Shown piece by piece: positions 35,353-47,484 of a stretch of 64,000 nucleotides of DNA. Below the pieces are notes generated by a model. That model did not search any database, had not been told where the DNA came from, and saw only the letters and a program-made list of their open reading frames with translations. Within the stretch, counting starts at the first letter, position 1. Each line of letters begins with the position of its first letter. This stretch comes from Heliocidaris tuberculata (lineage: Eukaryota > Echinodermata > Echinoidea > Camarodonta > Echinometridae). The stretch covers positions 33,940,277-34,004,276 of the forward strand of contig CM046845.1 of NCBI GenBank assembly GCA_025618425.1, written 5' to 3'. A program made the translations under genes and the position numbers.

Positions 35353-35864
35353 AGGGAAATCCAACCTGATTGACAAGTTACTTTGACAGAAAGCATAAAA
35401 ATCGGAGAAGCAAATTGGTGAAAGTTTGAACGAAATCTGACAAGCAATATGAAAACTCTGGTGTTTTAAAGGCTGTAATCACTACTATGTGATGTAACGG
35501 CGGACAACTCTCACATTTTTATCTGACACACAAAATGACTAAGTTTCAAATTTCTCAAAATTCATTACTCACGTATGATCTTTTTCTTTTTGAAAGATCT
35601 ATGATAATATGCTATTTATAATACTGTATAGTACTGCCCGGAGAGAAAGGGTGCTTAGGAGAAAACCGGAAATTATTGACATTTGAGTGTACGACCAATG
35701 GTAGAGTTGACCGGTATATACGTCACAAAAGACTGGCCAAATTGCAAACTTGAGATTCGTATATAGATTTAGTGATCTCATTTTTCTTTCAAAGCTTTAC
35801 CATCCCTTTCTCTTATTTTTCTACTTTCACTCAAATCAACTTATTACAAAGGTTCGATTGCCCT
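35353..35864. mobile_element. TTAA-flanked foldback MITE, 512 bp, diverged arms
   Basis: TTAA at 35349-35352 and 35865-35868. The left end AGGGAAATCCAACC matches the reverse complement of the right end, AGGGCAATCGAACC. The arms remain alignable for roughly 70 bases with substitutions (AAGTTACTTTGA / AAGTTGATTTGA, GTGAAAG, TTTGAA). It belongs with the other TTAA-flanked foldback elements in the window but is older. Confidence 0.8.
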
Positions 35865-35868
35865 TTAA

Positions 35869-36276
35869 TGCACCAGACGAATCATTTTTTGTTGTGCACT
35901 GATATAGCTTTCTTCTTCTATCCCGCCATGGATCTTCATGTAATCTACCCGTCTCTGAGTATTATGAGTATATTATATGAGGTAATATATAGTTTGATAT
36001 ATAATGTATTCAAGCTTCGATCATGTCTTTCATTAGTTTCATCCTATTGAGTATTCCTATCCACGATGCTTGGCCAATGAATATATGCCTGGAGGGTGAA
36101 GCTAAAGCAAGCATACTTGGGCTCACACCGAGTAATTAGTGTTTGCACGCATAATTTAGGGGCTGAGGTGCACACCAAGGAAAGACGGACATTTTAAAGA
36201 ATGAAGATGATAAGAGGTATACAGGTGTAAGATGAGTATGAGAGAAAATAAGAGAAAGAGATGGATGGAGAGATAA

Positions 36277-36310
<34 letters not shown>

Positions 36311-39300
36311 GGGCTGGGGGTGGATGGGAAGGAACATAATGTACCCTCATAGAACAGTGTATTTTCTTTTCAATATATGCCTCTGATATAAATGGATATT
36401 ATTGTTAATGAACATGCAGAGTACGTTTTTAGTGCAGGTGCTCTTTCTTCGTTTTTTAATTGTTATATTCAAGCAATATTTTCTTTAAATGTCCATACTA
36501 TTAATTTACCTTTTATGTCCAAACATTCTACTTGGCTGTGGAGGTATGTCAAAATCCTTATTACATTCATTTTCAGCCGCATCTCTTCTTCCTTGCATAG
36601 GTAAAATGTCGTCTGTAATTGGCTAGATTCAAAGTGTATACTTAGTATGTTAGATTATTAGATAAAAAATAGACTATTAGATAGGAATATGCTCGAACAG
36701 TTATGTTTGACACAGGTAAAGGTCCATGTGTCATTTCTTGGCATAGTATTATAATTTTGTAATTGGATAGTATTATGATATGACTAATGACAGTGAAGGC
36801 CTCTCTTTACTTCCCCCATATGATCTTAAGACGGGCCTATGTTTCTAAAGTCCGGTGAAAACAGGAAGATTTGTGAGCGTGTTTGACGGATCACCCTCGG
36901 GTGTTAAAATGTTGCATTAATTATCCATTTCTATGTCGGTTTTGTTTCAACTTATCACGAATACATGGGATGAAGTTTAATGAATAACGAGTGTGGTAAC
37001 TCGACAAGAGATATCTCCTCAGGAAGCCATGATTGCAGAGATAAAAATCAAAGACACTTCAGAAGTGTAAAGAGACATCTCGTGATAAATATAGGCCTTA
37101 TTAATCATTTCAACTTCATTTTACAGTAGTGCATAATTGCATTTCTGAATCAATAGTCTAAAAAGGATGTAAACTGAAAGTTCGATATGGATTACTAAAT
37201 TTTTTTTTTTGTGGAAAATGTTTGCTTTACGACATTGCAATCATTATCATGATTAAAGCAAACGTCGATAGGAAATATTAGATTAATTACAAATTACAAA
37301 CTACCATCATACTATTCTCATTATACTGTCAATTGGCGCATTCAAAAATGGATTAGCGGGGGCGATGTATATATATATATATATATATATATACATGGGC
37401 TGTACCTGGGGGCATGCTCCCATATATAAATTGTGAAATATCAAAACAAATCTTGAGTTTGGGGGATAAAAATATACGCGATTGACGGGTTGTATATTGA
37501 TCAGTAAAAACAACAACAAAGAAAAAAAAATAGATACATGTATATAAATAGATAGATAGATAGATAGATAAATAAATAAATAGAATTAAAAAAAATGATA
37601 GAATAATTAAAAAAAAAGCTAACGAAAACTTGCTGGACTTGGAAATTCACATTAAAAATTAAAAAAAGGAAGAAAAAAAGAAATCTGCTCATATTAAGTG
37701 ATAATGAAAATAAAAATATTCACGTATCGTTAAAACATGAAATGAAAGCGAAATATTGATTTGAAAGACAGTCTGGGAATGAAAATAGAGATAATGCAGA
37801 TCACCACGTTTTTGCATTCACTGGTTTAGATACGTGAAGGGGGAACAGACAGGAGAAAATCAAAATCATTCAACTCCTTAACATTTGCCTGTCACTTTAC
37901 AGTCCAACTCGTAAAGATCTGAAAATTAACACAGCTTGCCAAACTCTTCATTTTTATTCTTCACTAATCGTTCATGTCAAGTCTAATGGTACACTCTCAT
38001 CAACCATCGGAAAGGACCCAATCTTGTATTGATTTGATTTGAAAGTACCAAGCAGAATTCATCCACACAAACTGATATTTCTAATTGCAGCAATGGGTGA
38101 GTAATGCATAAGACAGACGGCTTAAAGCTTGATGTAGGCGTACGTAACTCCCTTTAGAGTACGCATCCCAGACAGGCAGATTTCAAAATAGTTCTCATGA
38201 TTCTCTCCAACTTGGAGTTTCAGTGTTCGTCACTAAACTAGTGGGTGTCAGAATAAGATCAAAACTTGAAAGATGCTGGGAAAGTGACAAGGGCCAGACG
38301 ATACAGTTGGTTTAACAATTTAATCCAGAATGAAATTAATCGCAAGAACCTGGATTAGACAAATTGACCTTGAAGCCATACAATATTATTATCATTATAG
38401 AACCCTGGATAAAAATGACCGTAGAGGTCGATATTCCTTCTCATTTTTCTTCCCGTTTGTGATTAATATGATCTTGAAGTTGTTCACGGTCTCACACGTG
38501 CACGATAGAGCATAACAAACGAAAAGAAACAACAACAACAAAAGTAAATAAAAAAGAAAATGTTGAAAACTATAGGAATTATAAAAGATTTTTTAAATCT
38601 CATATTAATAGTGGGATGTAGGTCATTCTCTCTTTATTTTATTTGTTTATGATCTAAATTAGTTATGAATGCGGGAAAATAAGAAAAAATCTTTAATTCT
38701 GATATGCTATTTGCTCCCGCTATGTGTTTAAAGGTGCATGGTATTTTCATATTTCGATTATCGGTTATTTAGACTGTCTTGTAATTATCCCTTCAAGATC
38801 ATTAAATTCTTGTTTTTGTAAGAAAAATACAATTTCATTAGTTTCTAGTTATTTTAGCAATTTAATAATTTTAATTATTTTTTTAAAACTTAGGCTATAT
38901 TCTTTTGCAAAGATTTCATTCTTCTCATTATTATAACTGTTCCAAGGATTACAAATAAAGCTTGTTAGATACTAGTTTGTTAATATTGTCTATTTTCAAC
39001 GATGAATTTCCAAGTAAAAGAAATAATAAGCAACAAGCCAATATGAGCTCCTAGCAGCCTCTGCAAAGACTTGTTTCGAACAAATTCAAGAAGGCGAGTT
39101 TTTATCAATATAGGGGTCCCTTGTACTTTATCCTCACACCATCGAGAATTATTAGCACGACCTTCAAAAATCTAGAGATAGATTATCTAAAAATGTGAAA
39201 AGTTAATAAGCAGTTCGTTTCTTGGCCGAGTTTCCTCGCGATTCTGATATTGAAAATGGTCAGGCACGTTGTGGAGAAGCGAAGCAAGTAGGGGAGAAAT

Positions 39301-39500
39301 GACAGGAAATTCGATGAAATTTTGAGTTTAAATCATGAGCAAGCTTTGACGGATGGTTAAAGACTGTACACTTGATTTCTGGCGACATAGTGAGAAGAGA
39401 AGTCTGTGTTTTGGGTTGAAACAAGCGAAGACCGTAATGAAATGCGAGAGGTAGGTTACAACCCACGTAAAACCTGCTGCACTTGTCTTCGGGGACTTTT
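35869..39500. other. AT-rich intergenic sequence with simple repeats
   Basis: No gene was recognised. It includes (GA)n followed by G14 (36268-36313), (TA)n at about 37363-37392 and (GATA)n/(AAAT)n at about 37546-37580. Confidence 0.45.
36268..36313 (+). repeat. (GA)n followed by G14
   Basis: About 16 AG dinucleotides run directly into fourteen G. It is a purine-only tract. Confidence 0.92.
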
Positions 39501-39564
39501 CCCGCGCGCGCGCCTTTATCAAGGGACGAATTATGATTGACAAGGACTTCCTTCCCGTTTCCGA

Positions 39565-39640
39565 TATCTCATTGGTTAAATGTTATTCTGTGGGCGGAGT
39601 TAACGTATTATAAGGAGGTACCTCTCGAAAGTCACAAGGG
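39565..39640 (+). promoter_or_regulatory. Promoter-like cluster: CCAAT, GC box, TATA
   Basis: Within 45 bases are an inverted CCAAT box (ATTGG, 39571-39575), a GC box (GGGCGG, 39592-39597) and a TATA-like TATAAGG (39609-39615). The order and spacing fit a plus-strand RNA polymerase II promoter starting near 39640. A CpG-rich patch GCGCGCGCGC lies upstream near 39503. No downstream coding exon was recognised in the window, so its target is unknown. Confidence 0.35.
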
Positions 39641-39741
39641 AATCCTTTGGACTGTGACCAAAACCGTGAAAAATTAAGTTTTATGAAAATATAATTAGAT
39701 GCTGATTGTTGACCTACAGAAAGAGTATTAGGCCTACTTAA

Positions 39742-40552
39742 AGGGGAAGTCCACGCACCCTGAAATAAAGTTGGTTTTTAGAGGAGAAAATTAAAGAAAC
39801 AGATCTTAGCAAACTCCGACAAGAAATAAGGAAGTTATGAATTTTTGAAGTTGTAATCAATCGAACATAGATTGGCATCTCTGTGACGTATCTTGCGAGC
39901 TCCTTTCCCATTTGCCCTATATAAACCCCCCCCCCAAAAAAAATCATAAACAATCACTTTTTAAAAGAAAATATTTTATCATACATGCAACCTATAAGTG
40001 TAATCATTGCACAAATGTTTTCCCACAAACCTGTATGAAACAAATGTATTCCTTCATCAACTACTGAGAAAATTAAAATTTCTGAAATTTTCTGTATATA
40101 CAGTCCAAATGGGAGAGGAGCTCGCAAGATACATCATGGAGTTGCCAATTTGTGTTTGATTGATGGCAGGGGCGGCGCCAGGGTATTTTGATAGGAGGGG
40201 CAAGACGACCTAAAGATGACGTCATATTTTTTCTCCATTAAATAACAGGGGTAATATATAGAGTTCTATGTTTAAGACCTCTCTTTTTAATACTCCTCTT
40301 TCTTCTTTCTTCCCTTTTCTTCCTCCTTTTCTTCTTTTTTCTTCTTTTTTTTTCTTTTTTCACTACTTGAAAAATCATAGGGGGGCGATTGCCCCCTCTG
40401 CCCCCCCCTGTAGCGCCGCCCCTGATTGATGGCAACTTCAAAATTTCATAACTTGCTTATTTCTTGTATGATTTTGCTCAAACTTTCACTAATCTGTTTC
40501 TCTCACTTTCTGCTTTTATTCAAATCAACTAAATATTAGGGTGGACTTTCCC
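39742..40552. mobile_element. TTAA-flanked foldback MITE, split by a nested hAT MITE
   Basis: TTAA at 39738-39741 and 40553-40556. The ends AGGGGAAGTCCAC and GTGGACTTTCCC are inverted repeats. The arms pair over much of their length, for example TATCTTGCGAGCTCCTTTCCC near 39893 against GGGAGAGGAGCTCGCAAGATA near 40113. A 258-bp hAT element plus an 8-bp duplication (40167-40432) interrupts the right arm; without it the element is about 545 bp. Confidence 0.9.
40167..40424. mobile_element. hAT-type MITE nested in the TTAA element
   Basis: The ends CAGGGGCGGCGC and GCGCCGCCCCTG are inverted repeats. ATTGATGG occurs on both sides (40159-40166 and 40425-40432) as an exact 8-bp target duplication, as hAT transposases make. 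The interior is pyrimidine-rich and non-coding. Confidence 0.93.
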
Positions 40553-40556
40553 TTAA

Positions 40557-43278
40557 AAAAAAAACAACAACAAACAACAACAGCAAAATGGGATGGGTAT
40601 AGAGAATATTATATAAGTAAATCTTCAGGGCTGTTTTTTAATTCTCGTTTGATACCTAAATGCGACAAATTCATATTGAGTCAGACCAAACTCTACCTTT
40701 CAGCATTCCATCATAACATGAAGTCCCTGTGTTTGACCATCATGATTTCAGGCTGATAATTATGAGCACATTCTAGGATTGTCGGATATTCTTTCTCTAT
40801 AGCTCTTGCTAATTCAATACTTAGTATCCTCAGTTATCCTCTTCTCTTCCTCAAGCATATTCTCCCCAACCCCCTCGCCCCTCTTGATACCATTTCCTTT
40901 TCTCATATTCTCCCAAATCTCCTCTCCCATCTTTCTCTCTCCCTTCTCTCATATCTTCCCTAATTCTATCCCCTCCCTCCTTAATGCTCTTACAAATCCA
41001 CCTTTCCTTTCACTTTCTTTTATGTTCTCCCTCTCCTTCATCAATGTTCTCCTAGGTAGTCCTCAAAACCTTCCTCTTTTTCCTCTTCTATCTTCTAATT
41101 CTACGACACTATGTCTATACCCTATTTTTGTTCTCTTTAATAGCAAGAACAGTGTTAACCCGACATGAAATTAGAACAGTTAACGCTCTTCTGGCATGCA
41201 CTCAGCAGATGGGTATCATCTGCATCTTTATAATACACACAAAGCTGACAAAATAAAGCAAAACACAAAGTCAGTTTGTCTGCACCGCTACATACAGCTT
41301 AAGGTTTTAATGACAAAGGTACTAACATGTTTCAATAAAAAACAATGAACTTCCTTTAAAAACTTACAAGAATCTAGTATTAATTGAATAATAATACAAA
41401 ATGATCAAGCCTTTATACGTAAAAATATAAAATGTGTGATTTGATTAGCCATTCTTGTATTACTAAAAACTGGATCTGTTTGTTCTCTCAAATCTGAATC
41501 AATACAGAATTGATTTTCTAAACCACACATGGAATACCCTCACTAGCCATTAAGTATTGCAACATACACATAAAGAAAATATGGAGTGTACCCTTTTTCG
41601 GCTTGTATTGCAAAGAGGTTTTAATAAATTTCTGTTCCACTATTCTCCATATAATAGTAAGTTAGTTTCTTGTGATGAACATACTGGAATTCATTTTCAT
41701 AAACATTCTTTTCAAACATATAACCATGACCTCTGACAATATCGTGCAGCTTCCTTGGAAATGTCTTGGCAATGGTGTAAAAGGTATCTTTCTTTTCTGG
41801 GTGTGATCATTTTGATGCGCCCTATTCTCAGTAGATTATGGGCATTGCCTCTTCGCTTAGATTGTATGCAAACCATATAAACAATTTGGAGGAAAATATT
41901 AAACCGTATCATAATTTGGGTCACCAACACACCCAGGTCTCAAGATGGCGATTTCTTGCCTTTGTTCATTTTGTCAGTTCTGTTGTCTTAGGCCATGACC
42001 GTGTTTGGTGATCTGCTGGCCTTAGAACAGAAAAATACAAGCTCAACCTTCCTTTTAAACATAACAATTCGCCATTATTCAATGGTTATGCATAAAAAAC
42101 GATATTATAAAGACAGATCTATTAGTCACATAGGCATCATTTTTTGCTATGTTGCAATACATTATGGCAAGTGAGGGTACATGTGTATAATGATATGACT
42201 ATGAAAAGAACTGCTATAGATACCATTGATGTTTGTGTTTTGTCACTAAGCAAAAAGGTCTCTTCCATTTTGAAGTAGAGTCAAGATGGAAAAATTGAGT
42301 AAAAATGTTGCAAAAACCATGAGTATAAAACATTTCAAAATCACATCAGCTGCAAAAAGATATGAAGCAAATTTAAAGCTAAAATCATATTGCTGCAAAA
42401 CCACACACTAATTTGAATGCTGTGTTAAATCAATTGAACTTTTGTTAGAACTTAGAAAAACAATATACATTCCATCTCTTTTGAATCAATTTGAAGCACA
42501 CTCCTGTCAAATCTTCCAAATGTAAAAAAAAAGTATATTAAAGCCTCACAAAAATTATGATGTGTATAAGTGATAAACCAATCAAAGCCCAAATCATCAT
42601 TAATTAAATGAATACACATCACACACATAATCAAAATAAAACTAAGGCAAAGTCAATAAAACAGTAAAAAGGATTAAATGTGAATATAAAGGTTAACATA
42701 AGAGAATATAAGAGTGCATAAGTATTATAATACGAGTTGAGTATACAAAGGAGTAATATAAAAACATAAATAATATAAAACGTACATGATAATTGCAGCT
42801 AGAGTTGGAATGCTAAATCTAGATAACACACAAATCACATGGAGGGATATTAATCTACTTTGAGATTAGTACAAATTGAAATACAAAACATCCTAGACTT
42901 AATAGTTCTCTATTAAAAGATACTTAGTCTACTTTACATATAGCTTACCGCTGAATTCAATTTCATACCATAAATACCATATTTATTTAGAAGCACTATT
43001 GCAACGAAAACAAAGCAAAACATGTAGAATTGAAAACATGATATTTGAAAGAATACCTTGATCAGAGTATAAGTACAGTGATGAATTGTATTATAGTTGA
43101 AACAAGAAATCCTTTATTTTGTACATGCAAATAACAATATTTAAATGCAAGAAAATCATTCATCTTACTTTAGATCAGGGGTTCATAACTTAAGGCCCTG
43201 GTGTGACCCCACTTGGCAATCTTTGTCAGTGCCATTACCTCCTGTTATGCAACTGAGCATAAATGTATTTTTTGTTCA
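40557..43278. other. Intergenic, pyrimidine-rich then AT-rich
   Basis: The plus strand at 40840-41110 is strongly pyrimidine-biased (CT with scattered A), giving a spurious 120-codon frame rich in Ser, Phe, Pro and Leu. The rest is AT-rich with no recognised gene or repeat. Confidence 0.45.
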
Positions 43279-43282
43279 TTAA

Positions 43283-43687
43283 CCCTTTTGAGACAATTAA
43301 CCACATTTTGTGGTTTAGCTCAATAACTTTCGATTCAGAGGCCTAAAAATATACCAGATGCATGAGTAGAAAGAGCAAACATTTCTGCATATACTGTGTC
43401 CATTTTTGTTGCATGACTATAATGCATTTGATGCCAGGAATTTAAAAAACTAGAATAAGCTTTAAAATCCTTAAATTGGCAACAGACTGAGAGGTTCAAA
43501 ATCACTGTTTTTCAATCAAAATTGGCAATTTTTTCAACTTTTCATTAAGGTTGCTAACCATGTATATTTTTCACAAAGATATTACATTTTATTAGAACCA
43601 TGTATCATTAAAAGAAAAATATTGCCACCAATTTGAAGAACAAAATGTGATCAATGTAGCCCTTAAAAAATTCCTGTCTTGAAAGGG
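43283..43687 (-). mobile_element. TTAA-flanked CCCTTT MITE, copy 2 (reverse)
   Basis: TTAA at 43279-43282 and 43688-43691. The ends are CCCTTTTGAGACA and TGTCTTGAAAGGG. The interior is the reverse complement of the copy at 19200-19566 with extra sequence that is also present in the copy at 60755-61156 (around GCTAACCATGTAT). Confidence 0.88.
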
Positions 43688-43888
43688 TTAATGACCCATT
43701 CATTACCCAAATATGTTTAATGACCTCAATGAGGGTCATGACCTCCATGCTAAGAATCACTGTTTAAGATGATACAATCTGTATAGAGCTTGATCTTCTT
43801 CAAAATTTTACTCTTTTAACACATTTTTTTCTTGATAAATACTTGTGAATATATCTTATAATCAGAGCAGTAAAGTGTATAGAAGCAA

Positions 43889-43917
43889 AAAAAAAAAAAA
43901 AAAGAAAAAAAAAAAGA
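43889..43917 (+). repeat. A-rich tract
   Basis: About 29 bases of A with single G interruptions, next to no recognisable SINE or LINE body. Confidence 0.8.
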
Positions 43918-43996
43918 AGCCTAATTACAAATACATAGCTAGCACCCTTAGATCCCAGCCATGGATCAGGAAATAAAAGGCACTAATTTTAAGACA

Positions 43997-44073
43997 TACT
44001 GTTTGTTGAGAGCCAGAAGAGCGTAAAGTAAAATGATATGGACTAACACCATTCTGGTTCTCCACAGACAATA
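43997..44073. repeat. Hairpin 1 of the GAGCCAGAAG family
   Basis: A 77-base hairpin pairs TACTGTTTGTTGAGAGCCAG and onward with TTCTGGTTCTCCACAGACAA and onward. It makes about 22 positions of stem including G-U pairs and about three mismatches. Confidence 0.7.
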
Positions 44074-44092
44074 CATTGTGTATTGACTATTC

Positions 44093-44160
44093 AGAGCCAT
44101 AAGGGCGTTAACTCTATGGAAAGCATGTAAAGTGATAAAACTGAATGTCCTTCTGACTCT
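44093..44160. repeat. Hairpin 2 of the GAGCCAGAAG family
   Basis: AGAGCCATAAGG pairs with CCTTCTGACTCT with two imperfect positions. The 3' arm TGAATGTCCTTCTGACTC is close to the family sequence. It is 20 bases downstream of hairpin 1. Confidence 0.55.
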
Positions 44161-44869
44161 AAGCAAATGGTATCCTATTGGCAGTTTGATAGAAGTAAAA
44201 TGCTGCATGGCAAGATGTTACTCTCTGTAGAGTTCAAGTAACATATGGAAATTATAAGTTCTGACATTTCCAGCACCTTAGCTGGACAGAGGAAATGCCA
44301 ACTTCATGGCAAGATTAATAAAGAACTATGCGTAGGATCTTGTAATATTTATCTGCCAGATGTACAAGACACATCTATCTCACATTACATAGCTGCTTCT
44401 CTAATGCTAGCATGCTACACACTCACTGTGTGTCACGCACTGCAAACTCAAACCATTTTGCTCAAGATGAAGAGAAAGAAGACGAAGAAATCTCTAATTA
44501 TTGATTGCAACCAAGGATGCCAATCAGCGCTTACCATCTCTCTCCTTCTCCTACAAAAAATTTCTTGGAAGTAATTGTTGGCCTGGTGTAATATGAGAAG
44601 CCCAAGCGTACTTGTTCCAGTGTCAATTTCTCGTTCTCTTTCTTCTTTATTATATTTTCTACAAGTGCCTGGGGCCAACCTGATTAGCAGGTTCTCACAA
44701 ATTTTGCTTTCTCTATTTCTATCTTCATCATTATCATACATCTAGATACTTGCAAATTACTCTCAGTTGCACAGGAGACCTAGTATATCTTAGAAATTAC
44801 ATCACAAAATTTGGTCGATTATCTAATTCACTTACTACAAAGAGAATCATATATAATCAAAATCCACTT

Positions 44870-44950
44870 AACATCTGTTGGAGCCAGAAGGGTGCTAACT
44901 CTGTACGAAATGATATGAGTTTAATGCCCTTCTGGCTCCAAACAGATGTT
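44870..44950. repeat. Hairpin 3 of the GAGCCAGAAG family, best stem
   Basis: Positions 44870-44892 pair with 44927-44950: ten perfect pairs (AACATCTGTT), one bulged A at 44940 and thirteen perfect pairs (GGAGCCAGAAGGG). After an internal loop, AACTC (44897-44901) pairs with GAGTT (44917-44921), leaving a 15-base loop. The size and shape are like a miRNA precursor, but nothing shows expression. Confidence 0.85.
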
Positions 44951-45097
44951 ATGAAACTGGGAGAAAGTATAAAGGATATAACCCCATATGGCTTGCACAT
45001 GTCTGCATATCAAAGTTATCAAGTGTCCTATATATCAACTACCCATTATACTCTCTCTCTCACAGAAAAAAAAAAGAGTGTATTTTCATTCTATTTT

Positions 45098-45240
45098 CAC
45101 TCCCTGGGAGTGAGTCATGTCAGTGATCACTTGTATAGTGGTGAATATCAAGTGAATATTGAGTGCTCTCTAAAACAAAAGGGCAAATTTTCATGAAATT
45201 TTCACTCCCTGGGGAGTGTTGTTGGTGATCACTTGATTTT
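45098..45240 (+). repeat. Duplicated palindrome module, about 100-bp spacing
   Basis: TTTTCACTCCCTGGGAGTG (45098-45116) and TTTTCACTCCCTGGGGAGTG (about 45198-45217) each form a short hairpin. Each is followed within about 20 bases by TGATCACTTG. It looks like a local duplication of a two-palindrome unit. Confidence 0.65.
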
Positions 45241-45426
45241 TGTTAAAGAGTAACTTTCTTAGCAAATTTTAACTACAAAATTACATGTATATGTAATCAT
45301 TGTAGTGTCTGCTGTAACAATACATTCTAAAATTGATCAAACTTTCATGCCTATAAAAAAGTTGATTTTGCTTTACTATGTACAATTTAAAGATCCTGAA
45401 ACTCTAAAATTCAAGGAAACAAAAGA

Positions 45427-45741
45427 AATAAATAATAATAATAATAATAATAATAAAAAACCGTTCTTGTATAGCGCATATCACATTATGATATAACGTC
45501 CCTATGCGCTTCCAAAGGGTTTGGATATTATTACCCTGGCTTTAGCTCCGGCAGCCGTAATGAGCGCACAGTGCATTTCAAGGATAAATCCTGCCAGGTA
45601 CCCATTTAACACCTGGTGGAGAGCGGCAAATGTGGATTAATGTCTTGCCAAAAGACATCAGTGCTGGGCTGAGATTCGAACCCTCAACCCCTGGATTGAG
45701 AGTCAAGTGAATGAACCACTATACCACGACACCTCCAATGA
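45427..45741 (-). mobile_element. tRNA-derived SINE, minus strand
   Basis: Read on the minus strand, it starts GGTGTCGTGGTATAGTGG (A box TGGTATAGTGG near 45720), then a B box GGTTCGAATC near 45671-45680. A conserved body with GGCAAGACATTAATCC and GGTGTTAAATGGGTACC follows, then GATATGCGCTATA and a tail of ATT triplets (plus strand AAT at 45428-45458). It shares structure with the plus-strand SINE at 53822-54075. Confidence 0.9.
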
Positions 45742-47090
45742 CCTAAAAAAAGGTAAAACATTCATTTGACCTCCAACATCAGTATATAACCGGAATAGTC
45801 ATCATAAATAATTACGATGGTCACATATTATTAAGAGTTGCAGTTTAACTGAATCAAGCGCAAATCCTTTAATCAATCTCAAAGTTATGACTGCTGATTT
45901 TATATCTTCGGAGTTGTGTTGGGCATCAAACTGAAGTTTCATAAAACAGGGCCTAAATGTTAATGTAAAATATATATTCTAAATTATCTGCAAATGAAGA
46001 CAATACAAACCATATTAATCGCCACTTAGTATCTCAGCAAAACACCTTATATGAATGTTATCAAAAATACAAAAGATAAAGGATAAAGGATAAATAAACA
46101 ATGCTTATGAGTAAAAACAAAAATGGATACAAAATTAAAGTGGTTGATATATAAAAGTATAAAATAATGTAAATAATGCAAATACAACTAGCATGAAACA
46201 TAATAATATTCAAGGCATACCTCTTTTTCATATCCTAATAATAGTCACTAAATATAACTTCTTGAGTCTTCTCATATCGAGATTGGTTAAATGTTCAATT
46301 AATGGTAACGGATAAAACTGCTGATGAATATCTTTTGAAGTAATTTTTGGTTCACAATACAAGACAATAATACTGCTAACCATGGACCAAGGTGAACAAC
46401 CACTTACAAATGGTCTACATCCTTCTAACATTAAATTTCATGAATGACAAATGAATCAAATATAGAATTATCTTCAATTCACACCGTTTTAAATTTACAA
46501 AAATACTAATTACTAAAAAAGGAATCCTTTTAACATACAGTTATACACACAAAAAAGAAACCTTCAGTAATATGTAAAATATTAAGATATAGTTTTGAGG
46601 TTGAAAATTTTCTGCTTCTAAATCATAATGCACCCTAAACAATTTTTTCTAAATACACAGAAAATCTATACACTGACTGCATATAAAGATGATGATTCTA
46701 AATTGTGAGAGCATTTAATACAAGAGAAAGAAACATGAAAGCCAAGGTACTCTATGTTGCCATTGTAAGTTAGATTTACATCAAGGACAAAATATTTGAA
46801 TAGGAATTATGGCATCCCTGCACTGCAAATATGATCAAGTAAGACCTGCCAGTTTGTCACTCTTGCAAGCAATAATTGCTTTTATAACATTATCAAGTAG
46901 AATGTACAAAAAGGGTAACTAAGACTTTATGTCTCAATATTCATTAAAGTTCAAGCTCAGGTAGAAAGACAGAGAAACTCTTGAATAATGTCATTCTAGG
47001 AAATGAAATGGCCTTGAAATGATAGATTGGCCTCTCTTATATAGGTGATTTCAATGAATCTGGATTCATAGGTTAGCGTACTGTCTACTG
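45742..47090. other. AT-rich intergenic sequence
   Basis: No gene was recognised. It lies between the SINE and hairpin 4. Confidence 0.4.
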
Positions 47091-47135
47091 AGAGCAAGAA
47101 GGACTTTCACTCCAAGTTAATGCCCTTCTGGCTCT
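47091..47135. repeat. Hairpin 4 of the GAGCCAGAAG family
   Basis: AGAGCAAGAAGG pairs with CCTTCTGGCTCT with one mismatch. The 3' arm TTAATGCCCTTCTGGCTC is identical to hairpin 3 over 18 bases. Confidence 0.65.
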
Positions 47136-47217
47136 AAGCGCATATTACTCATTATGTATATGGACTGTGTTAGAAGGAACAGGAAGGACTTAAATCACAG
47201 TTCAGCATTTATCACAA

Positions 47218-47264
47218 AGAACCAGAAGACCTTAAGATGATAGTCTCAAGCATTTTTGGCTCAA
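47218..47264. repeat. Hairpin 5 of the GAGCCAGAAG family, degenerate
   Basis: GAACCAGAAGACCTTAAGA and TCTCAAGCATTTTTGGCTC form an imperfect stem. The loop is short. It belongs to the family by its arm ends and its position next to hairpin 4. Confidence 0.45.
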
Positions 47265-47484
47265 CAGAATAAGAAAAATTTGCTCACCTTCTTTGTATCT
47301 TAAAAATAATGTTTGAAGTAATTAATCAATGAAATAGTCATTATGATCAAAACTAAGTAGGGATATAGAAAATAGTAACAGAGTCTTAATTTCCACAACT
47401 TGACTTAATATCCTTTTGATTCTCAATAAATGACAAGATGAGTATGACAGTTCCTTTCATACTCTCTCACTGACAAGAATGATC

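Noticed and set aside
40806..41168. 120-codon plus-strand open frame
   Set aside because: It lies in a strongly pyrimidine-biased stretch; the peptide is low-complexity Ser/Phe/Pro/Leu with no domain.
44245..45196. Several 97-148-codon frames on both strands
   Set aside because: They overlap the hairpin repeats and palindromes, show no domains, and overlap each other on opposite strands.
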